Source of the DNA: Trogon surrucura
Taxonomy: Eukaryota; Chordata; Aves; Trogoniformes; Trogonidae
DNA: 64,000 nucleotides
Direction of reading: 5' to 3'
NCBI GenBank assembly: GCA_020746105.1
Contig: CM036618.1
Location: 115,513,308-115,577,307, forward strand
The notes under the pieces were generated by a model. It searched no databases. It saw only the letters and a program-made list of their open reading frames with translations, and was not told where the DNA came from. Below are positions 17,560 to 30,700 of this stretch, one piece after another. The translations under genes and the position numbers were made by a program. How positions within the stretch are numbered: the first letter of the stretch is position 1; the number at the start of each line of letters is the position of its first letter.

Positions 17560-18214
17560 TTAATTAGGAATGTCAACCTGCGAACATAGTTACCGGTCGG
17601 CTCCATTGCGGCGGTGCGCGCGCCGGAGCGATGCCGGTTCTCGAATCTCGCGAGGAGCGGCCCGGAAGCGCCGCGCGGGGGCAGCGCTGCTGGAGGGGGC
17701 TGAACACACCCGACACGTTCCGCCACCACGGCGGCCGCCATGACGGGCGGCGGCGCGCGCACGTGACGCCAGCCCGCACGCGGCGCGGCGGGACGCGCCC
17801 CCCCCCCCTCTCCCTCCTCCTCCTCCTCCTCCTCCTCCTCCCCTGCCTCCGGCGCGCACACGTCCGGGAGGGGCGGGGGGGCGGAGCCGGCCGCTCTCGC
17901 CGGACGTCACCGCCGGCGTGACTGTCTCCGTCGCCGCCGCCCAATAGGCGACGCGGTCGGCGCGGTGACGGGCCGGCGCGCCAGCCAATGGTGGCGAAGG
18001 GGCGGTGGCGGCGGGAGGGAGGGGAAGGAGGAGGAGCGCGAGACGGGCTCGGCGGCGGCGGCGGCGCAGGAGCGCGGGGCGACGCCATCGCGGCCCCGGC
18101 GGTCTCTGGAAGACGCGGTGGTGCGGGCGGCGGGACGGACGGACGGCCGGCCGGCTGGACGGCGGGCCCGCGGCCCCTGAGCGGGGGGGGCAAAGCGCCG
18201 GGGGCGTCGCTGCT

Positions 18215-18247
<33 letters not shown>

Positions 18248-18762
18248 CATCGTCCTCTTCCTCCTCGCCGCCGCCGCCCGCCGCCGCCATTTTGTGAGAG
18301 TGCCTCGAGCGGGCGCCATGTTTGTAAGGAAGAATTAGGGCAGCCATCTCCGGCCACCAGCACCTCCCTTCCCCCGTGTGTGTGTCCTCTCGTTCTCCTG
18401 TGCCCCGGGCCTGCTCCTGCGAGCCGCCTCCGCCGCCTTCCGCCGCCTCCTTCCTCCTCCCGCCCGCGCGGGGCGGCCGGGCTCAGCCTGTGCAGCCTCG
18501 CCCCGGTGCACTCTCGCAGTGCCCCGTTAAGTGTCTCACTAAGTAACCGTGAGTGAAACCTTCATCATCTTCTCCTTCACTCGAGGGGGACACCCGAACC
18601 CTCCTCCTCCTCCTCCTCCTCACCGAGCCGCCCCCCAGAGCGGGCCGTGCGCGCCGCCGCCGCCACCTCCTCCTCCCTCCGCACCACGGGCAGCGGCAGT
18701 GTCCTGCCTTCCTCCACCTCCCTCCTCCTCCTCCTCACCACCACCACACCACAGCCAGCACA
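17560..18762 (+). promoter_or_regulatory. ZC3H6: ZC3H6 CpG-island promoter and 5' UTR
   Basis: About 1.2 kb of extreme CpG and GC richness precedes the ZC3H6 start codon. Two CCAAT boxes lie at 17941-17945 and 17985-17989. YY1-like elements follow: CCGCCATTTTG near 18285-18297, and gcgccatgttt near 18315. Two CCAAT boxes before a YY1 motif suggest a housekeeping promoter starting transcription roughly between 18020 and 18350. CCT/CTC trinucleotide runs fill the 5' UTR. Exact start sites cannot be seen from sequence. Confidence 0.65.
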
Positions 18763-21700
18763 ATGGCCTTTGAAAGCCTGTTCTCCAAACCCCCAAACCC
18801 AGTTCTTGACCCAAACATGCCCGACTCTGACAGGCAACATGCAGGGGACGAAAGGTCGAGTAACATTCTTCTCTCTCTCTCTTCTCTCTCTGCTTCTCAT
18901 AACGGTGATACTTTAGTGATGATGATGATGATGCTGATGATGATGATGCTGTGTCTTAAAATGTTTTTGTCGGGGCAGGTCACCTTCAGGCTTGGGAAGA
19001 ACCGGGGTGGGAAGGTTGTTGTTGCTGGGGGGGATGTAAGAAATGCAAGGAGGGGAGGTGTTGGGGGGGTGTCACTGAATTAGAAGTGCATTGTTAGGAG
19101 AGGGTTTTTTAAAAATATTTTTGTTTTTCTGGAATGCATGCGTTTTTACATCTTCATTTATTTATTCTGGCCGGGAAGGGGGACGGTTTTCCATTTCTTT
19201 CCATAAATTGCACTTTTCCACAGCGGTCTGTTGAATGTCACCATTGTTCTTTTTTCTCCCTTGCTAGTGAGGTAGGAAAGGGTGCTTTGAGTTGTGTTGC
19301 TTTTATTTTTTAAGATTTTTTTTTTTGGTCAGTTTTGGTTTATGCAAGAATCTCTCCCCAGATCCATATTTAATGTCATTTTGTTGCCAGATTACACCTT
19401 ACACATTTAACTGGATTTTTTTTTTTTTTTCTTATGCAGATTAAGGTCTGACTGACGTTATCTTTGCCACCTCTCAGTCCCCATGCGCAGAAAACCAGAG
19501 TCCTGTTCCTGGTGAAAGGACCTCTGTTCCTCCCTCCCTCCCCTTTCTCTCCTGCAGCTGCTGGAAATTCAAATCCTTTCTCCAGGCAGCCCTGACCTCC
19601 CTAACTAGTTCCAAAAATACTCCGCCAGGGTGACTGTGTTGCCTGCAGCTACGGAGTCCTTGTCTACATTTACTCAGAGCATTCGTGACACAACTGCAGG
19701 AGTTAAAAGTGCTGGTTTTCCACAACTGGGCTTCAGTCTCTCATCCCCACCCAGCTCCACAAGCGTGCTCGATGCTTGCTTTAGAGGGCTGAAAAACAGT
19801 TGGAGGAAACAAGAAGAGAAAAGGGAGAGAAACAGTCGCCGATTGTGTGTGTTACAAAGCGGGAAGGGCCCCAACAAGCTGACCTGACCAGTCTGAAAAT
19901 AATCATGCTGTGGTTTAGAGTGAGCAGGTTTGAGGCAGCCCCCGGACCTGCCAGTTCTCCTTTGCACCTTCCTGCTTTTTGAAACGGTGTTAGTTGTGTC
20001 GTGCTGGATGTGCCCCCCCCCCCCCAAAAAGAGTGAACCAGTAATCCTCTGGGATTGCTGGAGGGAGGGCAGAGCTAACTGTTAAAACTCTGCAGAGGGT
20101 TTTTTTTTTAGAGTTCCTAGGGTTAGTAAGTTTTGCCATTTCAGGGCTTGAAAAGGCTTCGTGGTTTTTCAAGTCCTCCTTGAGGATGTGCCTGAGTTAG
20201 CCACTGCTTTGCTGGAAGCATTTTTTTTCCTAACTCGGAGTTGCTCATGAGGTGTCGACAAGCAGAGTTCCTCTAAACCAGACGTTCTCACCAGTTGCTA
20301 CCCTGGTAAATTATGAAATGGAATAAATAAGTGCTGCCTCATAGCCTAATGTGCTTTTAACACAGGTTAATTTCTATTGTTGCCTTGTAACGTTTTAATT
20401 TTGTAAGAGCAATGAACACCTTTGCCTGTTAAATAATAACTTTCTTGTAAACAAGGCTTCTACGAAACTTCTGTTCCCCTCTGAGCTGAGACCTGTGTAG
20501 TTAAAGTCTGTTCTTGATACACCTGGTTTAAAAAAAAAAGCAACAAAATCCCGACAAACCCAAACATAAGCTTTTGGTTAGGTTAGATGTGCAAATGTAA
20601 CATTGTAAACTGCGTTGGTAGCTCAGTAGCGCTGGTTTTCTGTAGGTACAGCCCATAACAGGAAGCTGCTGAAATCATTTCAACGTTTTGGATTGATCTG
20701 CCCGGCCTAAATGAGGAACATTTCTATTAGCAATTAGTTAGCTTGGTTTGGGACTGATCTGTAGATTTCTTTTTAAAGAAGTTGGTCAGTGGTTTTGAGC
20801 GGTAGAGAAGAGTGGAAAAGAAAAACCCCTCATCCGTCCATTACTTTGAATATTCCAAGTTGGAATATTGTTTTTAATCCAGAGTCTTTGTTTTCTTGGT
20901 TTGTAGGTGGGGCACCTGATTAAGAGAGGCAGGCTTCTCATTCTTTAAATATTTCTAGTTAACTCCTTGTGGAGACTTCGGTGAGGTATTGCAGCCTTCC
21001 TGTACACAGAGACCTCAAGGTGTGGTTTTGAAGTTTTATTACTGGTTGCTTGTTACGTAGAGAATCTTGGGCAGGGCAAGAAAGATTTGCAATCACCAGG
21101 AACTTTAGAAAATAACTCGGAATCTGTTTATTTTTAAAATCTATGACATTGGGTCAGTGCTGATACTTTCTGTTGGCTCTCCGTGCTTTGCTGTCATTGA
21201 ATCTCTAGACTTGGTGCTTTCTTGCACCATTTTTTGCTCTAAAAAGAGCCGTGACCGAACAATGGGTTCTAACCCATCTGAGGTGCTAACTCTCAGATCA
21301 CAGAGTAGTCTTACAGAGTCAAGTGTGCAAGTGTGAGTGTCAGGCCCTTTTTTATGTCCTTGTGATACAATAGAGGAGGTTTTCTATGTTGAAGGTAGCG
21401 AGATTGGATTTTCCCAGTTCCCTTTTCCACCCTCCTTTCTGTGTGCTCTGATTCACACCCTGCTGCTCCAACAGGTCCGGCTGGTTCTCCCAGAGACCTG
21501 CTCTGCTCGCTCACACCCAGTTGTGGCCAGCACGAGTAACAGCAAATTGAAAGTTGTGTTATATACAAATACAATATGTGTCATCCAGACCTCCTGTAAT
21601 CCTTGGTGCCGTTGTCCCAGTCTGCTCTCCCAGTCTCCCTCGCCACAAGGCTTCCATCCCTCTTTAGCCAACAACTTAAATGCATTGCTTTTCCTCTCCC

Positions 21701-24700
21701 TGGTGCTTTATTGCCCTCCTCGTGTGCGAGTTTTGGTTTGAAAATGTTTAAAGCTGTTTTGAGTTTGGTTTTTTTCAGTAATAGTTAATCACCAAAGGAT
21801 ATGGTCGCCTTCAAGTTTGTGGTCACTGGCTGCAGCCGCCTTGTAGCGATTTACTGTTTTGGAGGGTGATTTCAAAACTTGCTCTGACGTTAGGAAATTG
21901 GGAAGGGAAGAGATAATCAGTCCCAAACTGACTCTGTGGGTGAACGAGCCTTGCTTGCCGTTTGCAGGGATGGCAAAACTGCAGCTGGCTCACCTAACTT
22001 GTTACTCCTCATCCTCCCGAGGAGGAGGAAGGGTCCTCTGTGAATTTATGTCATTTCTTCTACAGTAATAAGCCCCAGAGGCTGGAGATGGTGAGGCAGC
22101 AGGGTGAGAAGGTGGACTTTCCAAAAAATTGCTCCTTTGCCTCTGCTGCAAAAAAAACAATCCACCAAACCAACCGTAGTGGTCTGGTCTGTAATTTTTC
22201 AGGCTGCAATTTCACTGCCTGGACATAGATTAAAATAGCTTGGTGTTTGTGGAGTGAACGTGCTCTTTGTAATTGTATAAACCCAAAATCTTGTCTCTTC
22301 TAGAACTGATGGCAGAAAAAAAAGAGGTTAAGGTTTAACAGTGCACTCGCTTTAGGAATAAATAGATTTTATTTTCTTTTTGGATGGTAATATTCAGTTA
22401 TCACCAAAAATTAGTAGCTTCTTAAAAAAGAATTCATTACTTAGTGTGTCAGAGATGTGCTTATGTAGGAAGTTCGCATTCATGCTGCTGTGTCCTTTCA
22501 CTGGGTGTATGAGAAGGGAGATGCTTGCAACCTTTAATTTTTATCTACTAAATACTTTTTTTCTAGTCTTGGTGATGCTTTTGGAAAGCCTTGGCTCTTA
22601 GTCTTTTCTTTATTCTAATGAATAAAGTCAAAAGCGTCGTGTTGTAAACCAAAATGGAATGGTTTTTAAATGAGACCTTTCCTCAGCTGTGAATCAAATG
22701 GACTTAACAGAAAACAACCTTTGATGACAGAGAATCACGTTGTGGTTGTACGAGATTGTTCCCGTCGGTTGTTAGAATGTACAGAAATTCGGTTCTCTCT
22801 GCAAACACACCAAATGCTTCTGTGAGGAAGACAGGGAAAAACAGTCCCAAAGGCAAAACTCTTCTATTTTTCTTAAAGTATTTCAGAGCTGCTGTGTGCT
22901 GAGAAAACGCCTTGCTTTTGTATATTGGACTTAAGGAGCTTGAGTTGTAAATCTGCTTTGAACATAACAAAATTTTTTTTAAAAATGACTCAAACCAAGG
23001 CCAACAAAGGTAAATTACAGCCGAGTTTGAATGTTAAAAGTTAAACTGTAAAGGCTAGAGGAACGGTGAGCTGTTTTCTGCGTGGATTTCTGTTTTCCCT
23101 AGCCAAATACTTACATAACTGCTCTTTCAGTGGTTTCCCCAGACTCATTCTTCCTGCAAGATAATTTGGCTTCGAAGCATTTTGGAGGCGCTCTAGAAAT
23201 ATGCTTGGGACGGCGGAAACGCTTTCCGGGTTGGTTTTCGCATCTCCATTGCCACTCCGAGTATCTGGAGATCGTGAAAGCAACCAAAGCCTCGGACCCG
23301 TTTCCTAGAAAATCATCTGCTGGGTTTTTTTCCAGACCACATGTGGATGTTGACTTGCATGACTCATAGGGGAAAAAAAAAAAAGGAGATGGCCTTGGGT
23401 CCCATCACCGAAAGCCCTGCCCAAAGCTGTGTGCTATAGCCAATATGTTTAGGAAGTGAAGTTCCACTTGGGGTAGGTGTTGCACCCACTTTCTAGCACC
23501 TTGCTCCGGTTTGGAAGTTAAATTGGGGGAGAAGAGCTTAGAAAATGAAAGATAATCTCTGCCCAATCACTTCCTTTAAACTTTTCTCTGAAGAACAACC
23601 AAAGTAGTATCCACCTTTTTTCTTCTTTTTTACATTCTTGGAAAATTCTAGGATGTTGTTGTAGGAATTTGGCATTAGAGGGCTTGTGTAGTCTCACCTT
23701 CGAAATGCAATCCCGAGGATGGCATTAGTGAGATTGTTTGACCTGGAACGTTATTCGAGTCCTGCGTACATCCCAGAGGTGCAAACATACGACGGCGGTT
23801 CCCAAAGGAACCATTCAATACCTTATTTCCCAAAGAGCATTTTCAGGAAGCATTTTACTTAAAGAAGGTGTTTTAATTGAGCAGACATCCTTGAGAGGCC
23901 GAGTTTCAGCTCATCTAGTCAAAATCTGGGAGACTTTTTTTCCTAATAGCTGCAGGTGTTCTGTTAATACTCGCGTTCGGGTTTCATTAGGTACACGCTT
24001 TATTAATCACGTAGCTCCTGGAAAGATGTGACAAATGCTTCCTTGGGATATTGTGTGATGTGCTTCAGAATTTGTCAGGGAATGCTGGAGATAACGGAGA
24101 CCGCGCTGTTTGAAATCAAGATTTATTTAGTGCTTGGGATACGGATTCCGAGCGTCCTTTATTTCAAGCGTGGGAATCCCTTGGTCCCACCTAGAGATGT
24201 GAATGAAAGGTTTGGGGTGGTTTTTTTTTTTTAATACAGTTTTCTGCACAGAGTGAGGCTTTCCTACACCATAGGATTGAAAATTCAGGACTGAGTTTTC
24301 ATAAAGTTCCCCCGAAGGCTGAATTCTTGAAGCGGTGGTGATAACGTGGAAATCATTTTGTGCAGCCAATTATAAATGCTCAAAAGCATTAAATTCTGCC
24401 ACAACCAAAACCTGGCAAATACTGAAGCGGTGAAGGGGAGCTGAGGTTGCTGAAAGAGGGAGGAGAAGCCGGTTAGCTGGTGTTTTGTCAAAATGTTTCT
24501 TTCTTGGCAAAGTATTTTCAGAGTTGCTGCCATTTGGATCAGTAGACAAAACTTTGAGTCTTATGTAATCATAGATACTTTTTTCCCCCTACCGATGGAG
24601 GTAAACACAAACCTTTCTGGTATTAATCGACAAGCACTTCAAGTGTTACGTTTTCTGGGTTTTATTTTTATTTTTTTAAGTCATCCTTTGGTGTTAGAGC

Positions 24701-27700
24701 TGTAATTCCAGGAGCTGCTGTGTTCAAGGAAACGTATTTATGTGGCTGGGTATACATTGAAGCAGTTTTTTCTCTAGGTTGGAGGAAACTATGTTAGAAG
24801 AGAAGTCTTTTGTTCTGAGAAGGGAGAAAATAGATAGTTTTTAAACTTTTTAATTTTGTGTTGCAATTCAAGGCCATTTAATAATTTGAATTCTAGTTTT
24901 CTTTAAAAGAAAATTCTAAACCCCTCATAGGTCTTGGGGTGTTAATGTATGGAAAAGTAATATTCACGTGTGTAGAAATGGAAAGAATTACTGGGTGTGC
25001 CTGTTACTGTTGGATAGGTGAGATGGATAATAATGTGTAATTTTGTTGCGTTGATGTTTTTCCTCCTGCAGAGAGGATGGCGAGCTAGAAGACGGTGAAA
25101 TAGATGATGCGGCCTATGAAGATGTGAAAGAGCACGGTACAAAAGGTGATGACAAACAGAAAAATGAGAAAGGACATAGAAAATCACGGAAGAAACGCAA
25201 AAAAGAGAAAGAAAAGAAAAAGTCAAAAAGGAGAAGACGGGATAAGCATAAGGTTAGGAAATGCAAACCAAAGTGCCGGAGGGGCTTATTTGAATCCCAG
25301 ATTCAGACAAGAATTCGGGGAGTTGGGAGAAGAAACCTAAAACGGTTTTATTGCTATTTAAGCAGTCTTTGGAATCTGCAAGTGCAGATTCCTGTTGTGC
25401 TGATGCATTTGAGTATTAAAGAATTTGATTAAGTAGACTTCCGACACGTGGAAGCATATATTCACACGTGTCAGTGTGAGTTTATTGGGGGTGAGAGGCA
25501 ATAAATGATTAAATAATGTGACCATAGCACATTTCAAAGTATAGTTTGCAAACTTATTAGCTTTGCCCAAATGCTTTTTTCTAAACTTGGTTTTCTTCTG
25601 TTTATATGAGCATTTTACTCTTTGCCAGTGTCAGTGGTTGTGGTAGTTCTGACATGAAAAGCCAAAGTATTAAACCGCTTCTTAAATAAAATAATTTTAA
25701 TTAAACTGACCACTGACAGCAGTTATGGTAGCTGAACCGTAAGAGAGTGAGAGTTTTTTAAGGTAAGAGGCAAAACGTAAATTTACAATTTCACTTTTTG
25801 TGCTAATTACTGTCTTTATGGAAGGAAGAAATTTCATGTGGTTTAAGTGAATTCTTCAGTGAATTCATGGAGAGAATGTGCCTAATGTATAATTGACTTA
25901 AATAAATGCAAGAGATTCATAAAATTTGAACCTAGAAAATGAAACCTGATGGTAATTCTGTAAATCACAGAAATACGGTGTTCTCGTGAGGTTGCCCCTC
26001 TGAATTTTCTACAAGACAACACACCTAAATAAAATACTTGTAGCGCAGTGATGCTGAGAGTGGCTCATCGAGTGTGTTCTCTCTAGCTTCCCCCAGAAGC
26101 TGAGGTTTATGAGGGAGGGAAAAAAATACTTTTTACTAAGTTCATACACACCAGGCCACTTTGAAAGGGATTGCATCATGCTCGAGAGTACCGTTTTCTT
26201 CTTTTTTTTTTTTCCAGCACAACTCCCCTTCCAGCGATGACAGCTCTGACTACAGCCATGACTCTGATATCGAGCGTACAGAAAGGCCACATAAAAAGAG
26301 CAGCAGCTCCTCGTACAGAGATTATGATTCTTCATTCAGTCAGGTAGGTGGTTTTTTTCCGTGTCTTTATTTAAGCGTCGTTTAAAACAAGGGAAATGTA
26401 AATGACATGAGAAATCTCTAAGCCAGCCTCGTTTATTAACTGAAGATCCCGTCGGCAGAAATGGGAGAAGGGACGGTGCTAGGGTTGATGATACGCAGTA
26501 TTTCATCCTGACTGGCAGAGACGAGGCAGGTTGTGTCATCTGCCTCCAAGATTGTCAGGATATGGCGATCCTGAATGGAAGAGATTTATCTTCATCGCAG
26601 TTTGTCTGAGCAGCGCTTAGAACACTTAGATCTGCGTACATTAAAATGCACTGAAAAGTTTTCTGGAGTACAGATGCTATTCTTTTTTTGGTCCTTTTTC
26701 CTGTTTTGATGCATTCAGAATCCAAAGTGCTAATTCCTACTAAATAACTGGTAGTCACTGTTTATTGTTAATGCTCAGTAGACAGTGAAATGGCGAAAAC
26801 AGTTGGATTTGTTAGTGCGGTTCGGAGGGGTGTTTTCTGAAATGCTGCTTCTGAATGGCACGATCCCTTTCCTACAGCATGGACACGTATCAGGAAATTA
26901 CATGAGTTCCCAGAAAATGCAGCATAAAAAAAATGTCAAAAGTAAGGAGTATGATGACTACAGCCATTACAGCGATGAAAACTTTGGTAATTATAACGAG
27001 GAAGAAAAAGACGAAGATTTTGCTGACCAGCTGAAACAGTACAGGCAAGCTAAAGAGACCTCCAGCGCCGATTTAGGACCTCCATTCCCCAAAGAACCGG
27101 TGAAAAAACAGGGGATGAAGGGGATCCAGAAAGGTAAGATCATTTGAATCAATAAGTTTAGTGACAGATGGTGGAGGAAGTTGTGTCTTGTGTTGTTTCG
27201 GGACGTTTTCCTCCTGAGCTGAGCAAAGAAAACTGCCAGTGGTGGCTTTCAGCAAGTGAGAACATTGCTTATCAGGAAGGATTAATATATCAGTATGCAG
27301 TTATATGTTATGGAATCACGGAATGGTTAAAGTTGGAAGGGACCTTGAAGATCATCTAGTTCAACCCCCTTGCTGTGGGCAGGGACACCTCTCTCCCACT
27401 AAGACTGGGTTGCTGAAAGCCCCATCCAGCCTGGCTATGGATGGGTATATTGAAGAAAAAGATTGAGCGTTGGGTAATATGTGCGTGGTAAACAAGCAAA
27501 TAAAGCTCGATTAAAAAGCCAACATCTTTGTTGTGCAGCTGCTTGAGAAAGAAATGGTAGGGCCGTAAAGTGGCTTCCTGGTGGTAGTTCATGAAAACTT
27601 GATTCAGGCCAAAAAAAAATTCCACTTAAGTACCCAGAAATTTTGATAGAGGCTTGAACACCTCTGTCGGTCTACCCTGCAAGGATGGTAGCTCCCTTTT

Positions 27701-30700
27701 ATTTTTCCTTTCGCAAAATTTCCTCGTGTTCAAAGCTGGTGGAGGAAGCAGTGCTGTGAAGCAGCGCATTCCTGAGAGAGTCCTGCTGCCCTTATTTCCT
27801 GCCTGGCTTACATAAGCCGGGTTACGCAAACGGTCTCGTTCGCACCTTCCCTCCCGTGTCTGCTGCGGTGCGATTTGTTGAGCCCGTGTATGTCCCTGGC
27901 CTCAGTATTTGGACTCTCCCCTGTCACATTTCTGCCTGTTGCCCAAAGGGAGTAAGCTGCCTTTTCTGTTTACTACGATCTCATCACATTCTCTTTTGGT
28001 TCGCAATAAGATCGGCAAAAGATTGGGAAAATCTGACTGGTTTTCTTTGGTTTTCAATCAGTGAGAAAGCAGATATTCCGTCTTGGTGGTTTTAGTGCAA
28101 ACCACGGCTGCTGGCCGGGTAATTACTATCTCGAGGCTTCCACATAGTTGCCGTTAAACATTTTTGCATTCAGAGCTGTTCTGTTGTATTTCTTAGGTTA
28201 TGATCTCATGTCTCCTGCCCATCATGACAAAAATTTGCGCACCCACCTGGGCGCCAGTTGTACCAGTTAGTTCCACTTCCAGAAAGCGTCCAAACAGCAC
28301 CGAATAATTCGAGTATTTGGGCTGGTTAGAAGTAGCACATCCAGACTTCTCAGTTGGGAGACGCTGCTTTGAACAAGATTAATTTTATATTAGTTTTGCC
28401 AGTCTGCTATTGATTCTCTTTTCAAAAGAATGGGGGGGGTTGCACAGAATGACAATCGACTGACACGGCTGGACTTGCCAACTTGCAATTCAAGGGAGCG
28501 TTTAGGAATTCAGGCCGCGAAAATGTAGATATTTCATTTGTTAGATTGGTCTGTGTTTGACGTCGCGGGATAAACCGTTTTTCTTTCCTCCCTGAGGACC
28601 CTGCTATTTTTCAGGCATTTCTCAACGGGGTAATAATTATAACATCGGCCGAGGGCGTGGAATGCAGAAGAAATTGAAGCGTAAAGATCGCGGAAGGGGG
28701 AGAGGGGGCAATAAAGGATCCGATGGCTTTCACGAGGTATGTGGAATTAAAAGTTGGATTCCTGACGTACTCGTTTCAAATGACAGGATGCTTTACTTTT
28801 ATTGAAAAGTATTTAAAAATACATAGCTGTCAGCTTTTTTTCCCTTATCTAGAAAATTACCAGGGTTTTCCACTACTCGATATACAAAGTATAATCAATA
28901 ACCTGATAAGTAATTTGGTTTTTGACTGAATCGTGCTTCCTCTCTTGGTTTGCCTCTTGTTATAAGCAAAAAGGTTATTTTTTTTCCTAATGGGAGAGGA
29001 AAAGAAACTGGGCAATCCGGAGGAGCATACAGAGGGGAAGGATTGGCAAGGTGTTGTCAGAAGACGATGGTCTGGATGCTGACCAACTGTTCTACGTGAC
29101 TAAACTGTATTAAAGGAGCTAAGGAAAAGCCACGTGTATTTACCTTTACTTTGAGCTGTGGGTCTAATCATCTTAAGAACTCAAATCATGGTGTAGTTAA
29201 TCCCATTTTGGGTTAACCAAGTATGTTCTTGCTATTTTTGCTACCATGTTTAATAGCAGGCATCAATGGGGTGTTTGTTTTTCTTTCTTCCAGGACGGCA
29301 AACCCATGAAGAAGTGGGTTAACATGAGTCAGGAGTTCATAAATCAGCACACAGTGGAACACAAAGGCAAACAAATTTGTAAATATTTCCTCGAAGGGAG
29401 GTGTATTAAGGTAACGATGCACTTTGGCTTGAGGAAGGGGAGGAGACACTGTTGGTTTTTTTCTTAATTTCGGCCACTGCAAAGAAAACTTGGTGCTGAA
29501 ACGCAGTGGTTTGATTTCTGATGTTTTGAGGATTTGTAGATAAATGCTGACAGAAGTACTCAGGGAAAAATATCCCCTTCTGTCACACATTTTGAATTGT
29601 AACAAATTCTATTCAAGTGACTGTATTTGCTGTTAGATCATACAGCGCGAACATCTGCGATGGTATCGTAGATTGACAACGTATATATGTAAATATGCAT
29701 CAAATCTTCGAAGCATGGAATCTGGCAAGGATTTCTGAATGTGTCAGATTATTGCTCTTGTATGTGATACTGCTGATTTTGAAACGTTGAAGGAATTACT
29801 TAATTCTGGTCAATTATATCTCTCTAAAGTAAAAAGTAGGGTTGTAGTAATAGTTCCCCCCACCAAAGAATCGTCTTCCTTCAGGCAGCAAGTGGAAGGC
29901 GGCAGAGAGAAGAGAATGCTATTCAGAGCAGTCAGCTGTCAAGCAAAAGCCCTAGCAAGACAGTCTTTTATTACGTAAAACCAAAATAAACTCAAATCGC
30001 TGTCGCTTCATTTTGAAGCTTGTGCTGCTGTGGAGTTGAACCCTCTGATGTCAGACTAGTTCAGTCAGTTACAAAACCCACTTAAGAAAACCCACGTGCT
30101 TCTCGAATCAGTGAGTGCACCCTTTATATTTGGTTCCTCTGGGTATTTAGAGGTAGAACGTTTTCTTCTTTTGCAAATGGTCAAAGTGAAGGTGATATAT
30201 ATATGTGTGTATGTATATGTGTACTTTTTTTCGCAAAATGGGAGGGAATTGAAAACAATGCGTTTGTTGCTGCCTTTATGTGTTTTAAGAGTGCCATGCT
30301 CAGTAAGATGAGTATTTGCTGCCACCTTGAGTTTTAAAACAAGTGGCTGGAAGAGCACTTGGTGTCTTTTTCATGGGAATAGGTACAAAAAATAAATAGA
30401 AACAAACCTCTAGCAAAGTAATGCTAATGTATAGCTTGATATGGCTGATATCAACCTGATACTCTTTGCACTTTTTTCCTGACATGAGAGAGTTATAACA
30501 CTTTGCTCGTTGGACTTCTAAGTTCTCCCGCACACCCTTAGAATGTTATCATAATTTTGATCAAGCACTTAGTTATTTATGTGGAAATAATTTCAGTGAA
30601 GTATTTGTTTAAGTGCCTTTTTAAGGTGAATTGTTAGGTGGAGACAGAGAAGAGAGCAGCTTGTTTTCTGTGACAGCTGCAGATACTCTTCATATCCAGA

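Noticed and set aside
17573-18347. Minus-strand open frames in the ZC3H6 CpG island
   Set aside because: Pro/Arg/Ala-rich low-complexity translations of a CpG island, with no splice or family support. I also looked here for ZC3H8 and found no CCCH exon.
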